DNA of 8,649 bases from UBA7656 sp040755335. GTDB lineage: Bacteria > Acidobacteriota > Blastocatellia > UBA7656. A program made the position numbers and the translations under genes. The notes beneath the pieces were generated by a model. It searched no databases and was not told the origin of the DNA. It saw only the letters and a program-made list of their open reading frames with translations. Where the stretch lies: NCBI GenBank assembly GCA_040755335.1, contig JBFMAU010000342.1:1-8649 (forward strand), read 5' to 3'. Shown in pieces: positions 6,551 to 8,649 of the stretch; the stretch's first letter is position 1; every line of letters begins with the position of its first letter.

Positions 6551-6556
6551 TTGATT

Positions 6557-7645
6557 ATGACAGGCAGAAAGTTGATGACGTTGAATCCTGATGCGAGAAG
6601 TCAACAGGCGATTGACTTCGACGCGGGGCTTCGCTCACGAGTCGTTGGACAGGATCGAGCTATTCGCAGCATAACGGCGCTCTATCAGGTTTTTCAGGCG
6701 GGGATGACAAACCCTTCTCGCCCGCTCGGAAATCTCCTTTTCCTCGGCCCTACAGGGTCGGGCAAGACCCGCGTCGTGGAAGCCGCCGCAGAAGTCCTCT
6801 TCGGCGACCCGAACGCGGTTATAAAAATCGATTGCGCTGAGTTTCAACACTCGCATGAAATAGCGAAGCTCATAGGCTCGCCTCCGGGCTACCTGGGCCA
6901 CCGCGAAACTTCGCCTCTTTTGACCCAGGAGAATCTGGAAAAACACAGAACCGAGCAGGACCCCTTTACGCTCGTACTCTTCGACGAAATAGAAAAAGCG
7001 AGCGACGCACTCTGGCAACTGCTCCTGGGCGTGCTTGATAAAGCGACTCTGACTCTGGGCGACAATCGCCGCGTAGACTTTTCACAGACGATGATATTTA
7101 TGACTTCGAATCTTGGCGCGAAGGAGATGAGCGAGTTGATAACCGGGTCGGTGGGATTCGCTCCGGCGCGCGCTTTGACTCTGGTTGAAACGGAAGTTGA
7201 TCAAAAAATTTATCGAACGGCTTTGGACGCCGCCCGCCGTAAATTTTCACCCGAATTTATGAATCGGATAGATAAGGTGGTCGTGTTTCGCAGCCTCAAG
7301 CACGCGGAGCTTCGTCAGATACTCGACATAGAGCTTGCCTCGGTTCAGAAGAGAATCAATGACAGCGCGGGCGAGCGATTCACTTTCGCGCTCACCAGTG
7401 AAGCGAAGGAGTTTTTGTTGAGCGAAGGGACGGAGTATCGCTATGGCGCGCGCCACCTGAAACGGGCCATCGAAAGATTCCTCGTCAACCCGATTGCGAA
7501 TCTTTCGGCCACACATCAGGTGAAGAAAGGCGACGCGCTTTTCATCGACATAGACAGGGAGCGGCAGAAGCTCGCTTTCTTCCTCGAAGCCGCAGAAGCC
7601 GAAACAGTTGAAGCGCGTCACACGGGCAGTCTCAGAGCCGCGTGA
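6557..7645 (+). CDS. Single-module ClpA/B/C-type AAA+ ATPase (D2-like)
   Basis: This 362-residue protein matches the second ATPase module of Hsp100/Clp unfoldases, which form rings and thread proteins through a pore using ATP. Seen: VVGQDRAI (29-36); Walker A GPTGSGKT (64-71); pore loop GYLG (111-114); Walker B LVLFDE (139-144) with catalytic E144; sensor 1 MTSN (182-185); a VGF tripeptide (199-201) where ClpC carries its ClpP-contacting loop; arginine finger in FMNRID (R237); sensor 2 GAR (297-299); and a C-terminal small domain to about 330. The N-terminal domain, first ATPase module and middle coiled coil of ClpB are absent. ATG 6557 is preferred to TTG 6551 because GGAGGTGA abuts the latter. 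It is divergent from the SDR gene and convergent with the DinB-like gene, with a shared terminator. A chaperone, a ClpP partner or a specialised remodeller are all possible; the substrate is unknown. Confidence 0.88.
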   Translation: MTGRKLMTLNPDARSQQAIDFDAGLRSRVVGQDRAIRSITALYQVFQAGMTNPSRPLGNLLFLGPTGSGKTRVVEAAAEVLFGDPNAVIKIDCAEFQHSHEIAKLIGSPPGYLGHRETSPLLTQENLEKHRTEQDPFTLVLFDEIEKASDALWQLLLGVLDKATLTLGDNRRVDFSQTMIFMTSNLGAKEMSELITGSVGFAPARALTLVETEVDQKIYRTALDAARRKFSPEFMNRIDKVVVFRSLKHAELRQILDIELASVQKRINDSAGERFTFALTSEAKEFLLSEGTEYRYGARHLKRAIERFLVNPIANLSATHQVKKGDALFIDIDRERQKLAFFLEAAEAETVEARHTGSLRAA

Positions 7646-7672
7646 CGAGAGATCAAAGAGGTGCCTAAAACG

Positions 7673-7707
7673 GGGTCGGCGCGAAAATGCGCCGGCCCTT
7701 TCCTTTT
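7673..7707. terminator. Bidirectional intrinsic terminator
   Basis: GGGTCGGCGC (7673-7682) pairs with GCGCCGGCCC (7689-7698), with one G-U pair, around the loop GAAAAT. TTTCCTTTT (7699-7707) follows on the plus strand, 27 bases beyond the AAA+ stop. On the minus strand GTTTTAG follows the stem, so it can also end the DinB-like transcript, whose TAA stop (7706-7708) overlaps the plus-strand T tract. Confidence 0.85.
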
Positions 7708-8215
7708 ACAGCGCGCCCTCATCAGCCGAAGGCCCATAAAGCGACGGAACTGGAATATCATTCAATCTCAGGTAGACGCCCAATTGGGCGCGATGATGAA
7801 TGATGTGATTCATAACGAAGCTGCGCAGCACGGCTATGCGCGGCAGAGAAAAAACGGTCCTTCCCCCATGAAGCAGCGTCCATTTTCCGAACAGGTGTTC
7901 ATCGCTTGCCGAAGCGATGGCCGCCCGCGCCGCGGCGACTTGACTGTCGAACATCGCCAGTATTTCTTCGCGCGAAGAAGATTGAGGAGTTTTCAGAGGC
8001 GGCTCTCCGGGCGGAGCGATATCGATTGACTCTTCGTTGACAGTGTGGACGGCCCAGGCGGGCAGGAAGGCTATGTGATTGGCCAAAGGCCCCATGGCGA
8101 AAGATTTTTCGTGCGGCTTCCATCCGAGTTTGTCATCAGACACTCGTTCCAACGTCTTTCGGGTGTTAGCCATCTCGTGATCGAATTCGGGCAGCAATGC
8201 TTCACTGAGTCCCAT
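7706..8215 (-). CDS. DinB-family four-helix protein, putative metalloenzyme
   Basis: A 169-residue protein resembling the DinB/YfiT superfamily, whose members bind a divalent metal within a four-helix bundle; known members include thiol-dependent transferases, but most have no known reaction. Seen: conserved H47 in ANHIAFLPAW (46-55), and NHIIHHRAQL (136-145) with H137 and H141, the family's three-histidine metal site; GW at 31-32 and PHEKSF (34-39) match the usual segment after helix 1. No signal peptide is visible. The start at 8213-8215 is chosen because GGAGG lies 5 bases upstream (GGAGGAAGAC-ATG) and the family fold starts there. An in-frame ATG at 8314 would add 33 unlike residues and is rejected. 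It converges on the AAA+ gene with a shared terminator. A weak promoter (TTGTCT and TTTTAT, 17 bases apart) lies upstream. The similarity is by recognition, not by search. Confidence 0.82.
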   Translation of the reverse strand: MGLSEALLPEFDHEMANTRKTLERVSDDKLGWKPHEKSFAMGPLANHIAFLPAWAVHTVNEESIDIAPPGEPPLKTPQSSSREEILAMFDSQVAAARAAIASASDEHLFGKWTLLHGGRTVFSLPRIAVLRSFVMNHIIHHRAQLGVYLRLNDIPVPSLYGPSADEGAL

Positions 8216-8576
8216 GTCTTCCTCCGATTGAAAAAATTTCGTCTGCTCGCTCGCAGGATAAAAAGATAATCGAACGAGAGAGACAAATCCACCGCCTGAT
8301 TGATTGAGGCGCACACGGATATGGATAGCGCGGACGCAGAGTCAGCGCCGCCTGCGGTAGCGGGCGGGTGAGTTTCACCAGATCGTACTGACCGGCTGAC
8401 TCCGCAGGGTGTAATTGAAAGTGAGACTCGAAATTTGACGAAGCCTTGACCTCTTCAACTATATGTGTCTGGTTTGAGCAGCCTTCAAAACCACCTGCAA
8501 TCTGTAAATAACTTTTCCTTAGCCCAGCCGTAAACGCATTTGCATCTACACAAGTCTTATAGAATAGACTGAAAAG
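8216..8576. other. 361-bp intergenic region between DinB-like gene and transposase
   Basis: No gene is supported here. It holds the leader of the DinB-like gene, a 5-bp dyad CGCCT / AGGCG (8293-8297, 8307-8311), and the multi-hairpin element at 8336-8405. From about 8406 the base composition becomes more AT-rich towards the transposase, which may mark the left end of an insertion sequence. I could not find a paired terminal repeat because its other end lies outside the window. Confidence 0.5.
8336..8405. repeat. Second multi-hairpin palindromic element
   Basis: The outer arms GCAGAGTCAGC (8336-8346) and GCTGACTCCGC (8395-8405) pair with one mismatch. Inside are CCGCCTGC / GCGGGCGG (8348-8355, 8360-8367; one G-U pair, loop GGTA) and GGTGA / TCACC (8367-8371, 8375-8379). 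A second CTGAC (8388-8392) could pair with GTCAG (8341-8345) instead. The total span is 70 bp, the same as the element near gltA but with an unrelated sequence. The composition suggests a dispersed intergenic repeat. Confidence 0.6.
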
Positions 8577-8649
8577 ATGCTAGACACTACATCATCGCTC
8601 GAACCGCGCTTGCAAAAGCGTTATAAACAACTTGTGAAAGAACATCTCA
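8577..8649 (+). CDS. 5' end of a probable IS4-like transposase (partial)
   Basis: An ATG at 8577-8579 opens a frame running off the right edge after 24 codons. The visible start (MLDTTSSLEP, then RLQKRYKQLVKEHL) resembles the first helix of IS4-type DDE transposases, where a pattern like R-Y-x-x-L-V-x-x-H is common. An in-frame TAG (8565-8567) just upstream means the gene cannot start earlier. Only GAAAAG precedes the ATG, a weak ribosome site and typical for transposases. The catalytic residues are outside the window, so the family call is tentative. Confidence 0.42.
   Translation, partial: MLDTTSSLEPRLQKRYKQLVKEHL

Larger units (their letters stand above)
6010..6556. other. 547-bp intergenic region between divergent SDR and AAA+ genes
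   Basis: This gap holds no gene I can support strongly. It contains a possible -10 for the SDR gene (minus-strand TATATT, plus 6058-6063, with no good -35), a long interrupted inverted repeat (6125-6176), a TATAAT at 6187-6192 with no -35, a doubtful TTG-started frame (6213-6506), a TTGACA direct repeat with an adjacent palindrome (6339-6364), and a hairpin over the ribosome binding site of the AAA+ gene (6534-6548). No clear promoter for the AAA+ gene was found. Confidence 0.6.

Noticed and set aside
8216..8314. N-terminal extension of the DinB-like protein by 33 residues
   Set aside because: A strong GGAGG lies just before the ATG at 8215, and the added residues do not look like the family.
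1..8649. CRISPR arrays or rRNA genes
   Set aside because: No regularly spaced direct repeats of 20-40 bases and no rRNA-like conserved stretches were seen on either strand.

Overview
The window looks like a bacterial chromosome of moderately high GC content, coded mostly on the minus strand, with a mobile or accessory element at each edge. Strong GGAGG-type ribosome binding sites precede most genes. The GC-skewed codon use, the menaquinone-type UbiE/MenG and two kinds of palindromic intergenic repeats would fit an Acidobacteriota (Blastocatellia-like) genome. That taxonomic guess comes from general resemblance and not from any search; confidence is low to moderate.

Layout, left to right. (1) Positions 1-2626 (minus): a large beta-class adenine-specific DNA methyltransferase (type III Mod-like). 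It is open through the left edge, so at least 875 residues are visible. Its central target-recognition region (about 1195-1770) has clearly lower GC and different codon use from the rest of the gene. (2) Positions 2627-2857: a non-coding gap with a plausible mod promoter and a 70-bp palindromic element that resembles a REP doublet. (3) Positions 2858-4156 (minus): citrate synthase (gltA). (4) Positions 4283-5023 (minus): UbiE/MenG methyltransferase. (5) Positions 5024-5232: a gap with an 8-bp-period repeat and a candidate ubiE promoter. (6) Positions 5233-6009 (minus): an SDR-family oxidoreductase. (7) Positions 6010-6556: a 547-bp gap between divergent genes with several inverted repeats. (8) Positions 6557-7645 (plus): a one-module AAA+ ATPase that corresponds to the second ATPase domain (D2) of ClpA/ClpB/ClpC. 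Its Shine-Dalgarno sequence lies inside a perfect hairpin. (9) Positions 7673-7707: a bidirectional terminator shared with (10) a DinB-like putative metalloenzyme at 7706-8215 (minus). (11) Positions 8216-8576: a gap with a second 70-bp multi-hairpin element. (12) Position 8577 to the right edge (plus): the first 24 codons of a probable transposase.

Functionally, gltA (TCA cycle entry) and ubiE/menG (quinone maturation) are core respiratory housekeeping genes, but each seems to have its own promoter; I see no tight operon. The SDR, AAA+ and DinB-like genes cannot be tied to one pathway from sequence alone. I do not see a clear, complete new system. The most interesting signals are the mosaic recognition domain in the methyltransferase, the D2-only Clp-like ATPase with a VGF-like loop and a sequestered ribosome binding site, and the two multi-hairpin intergenic elements.
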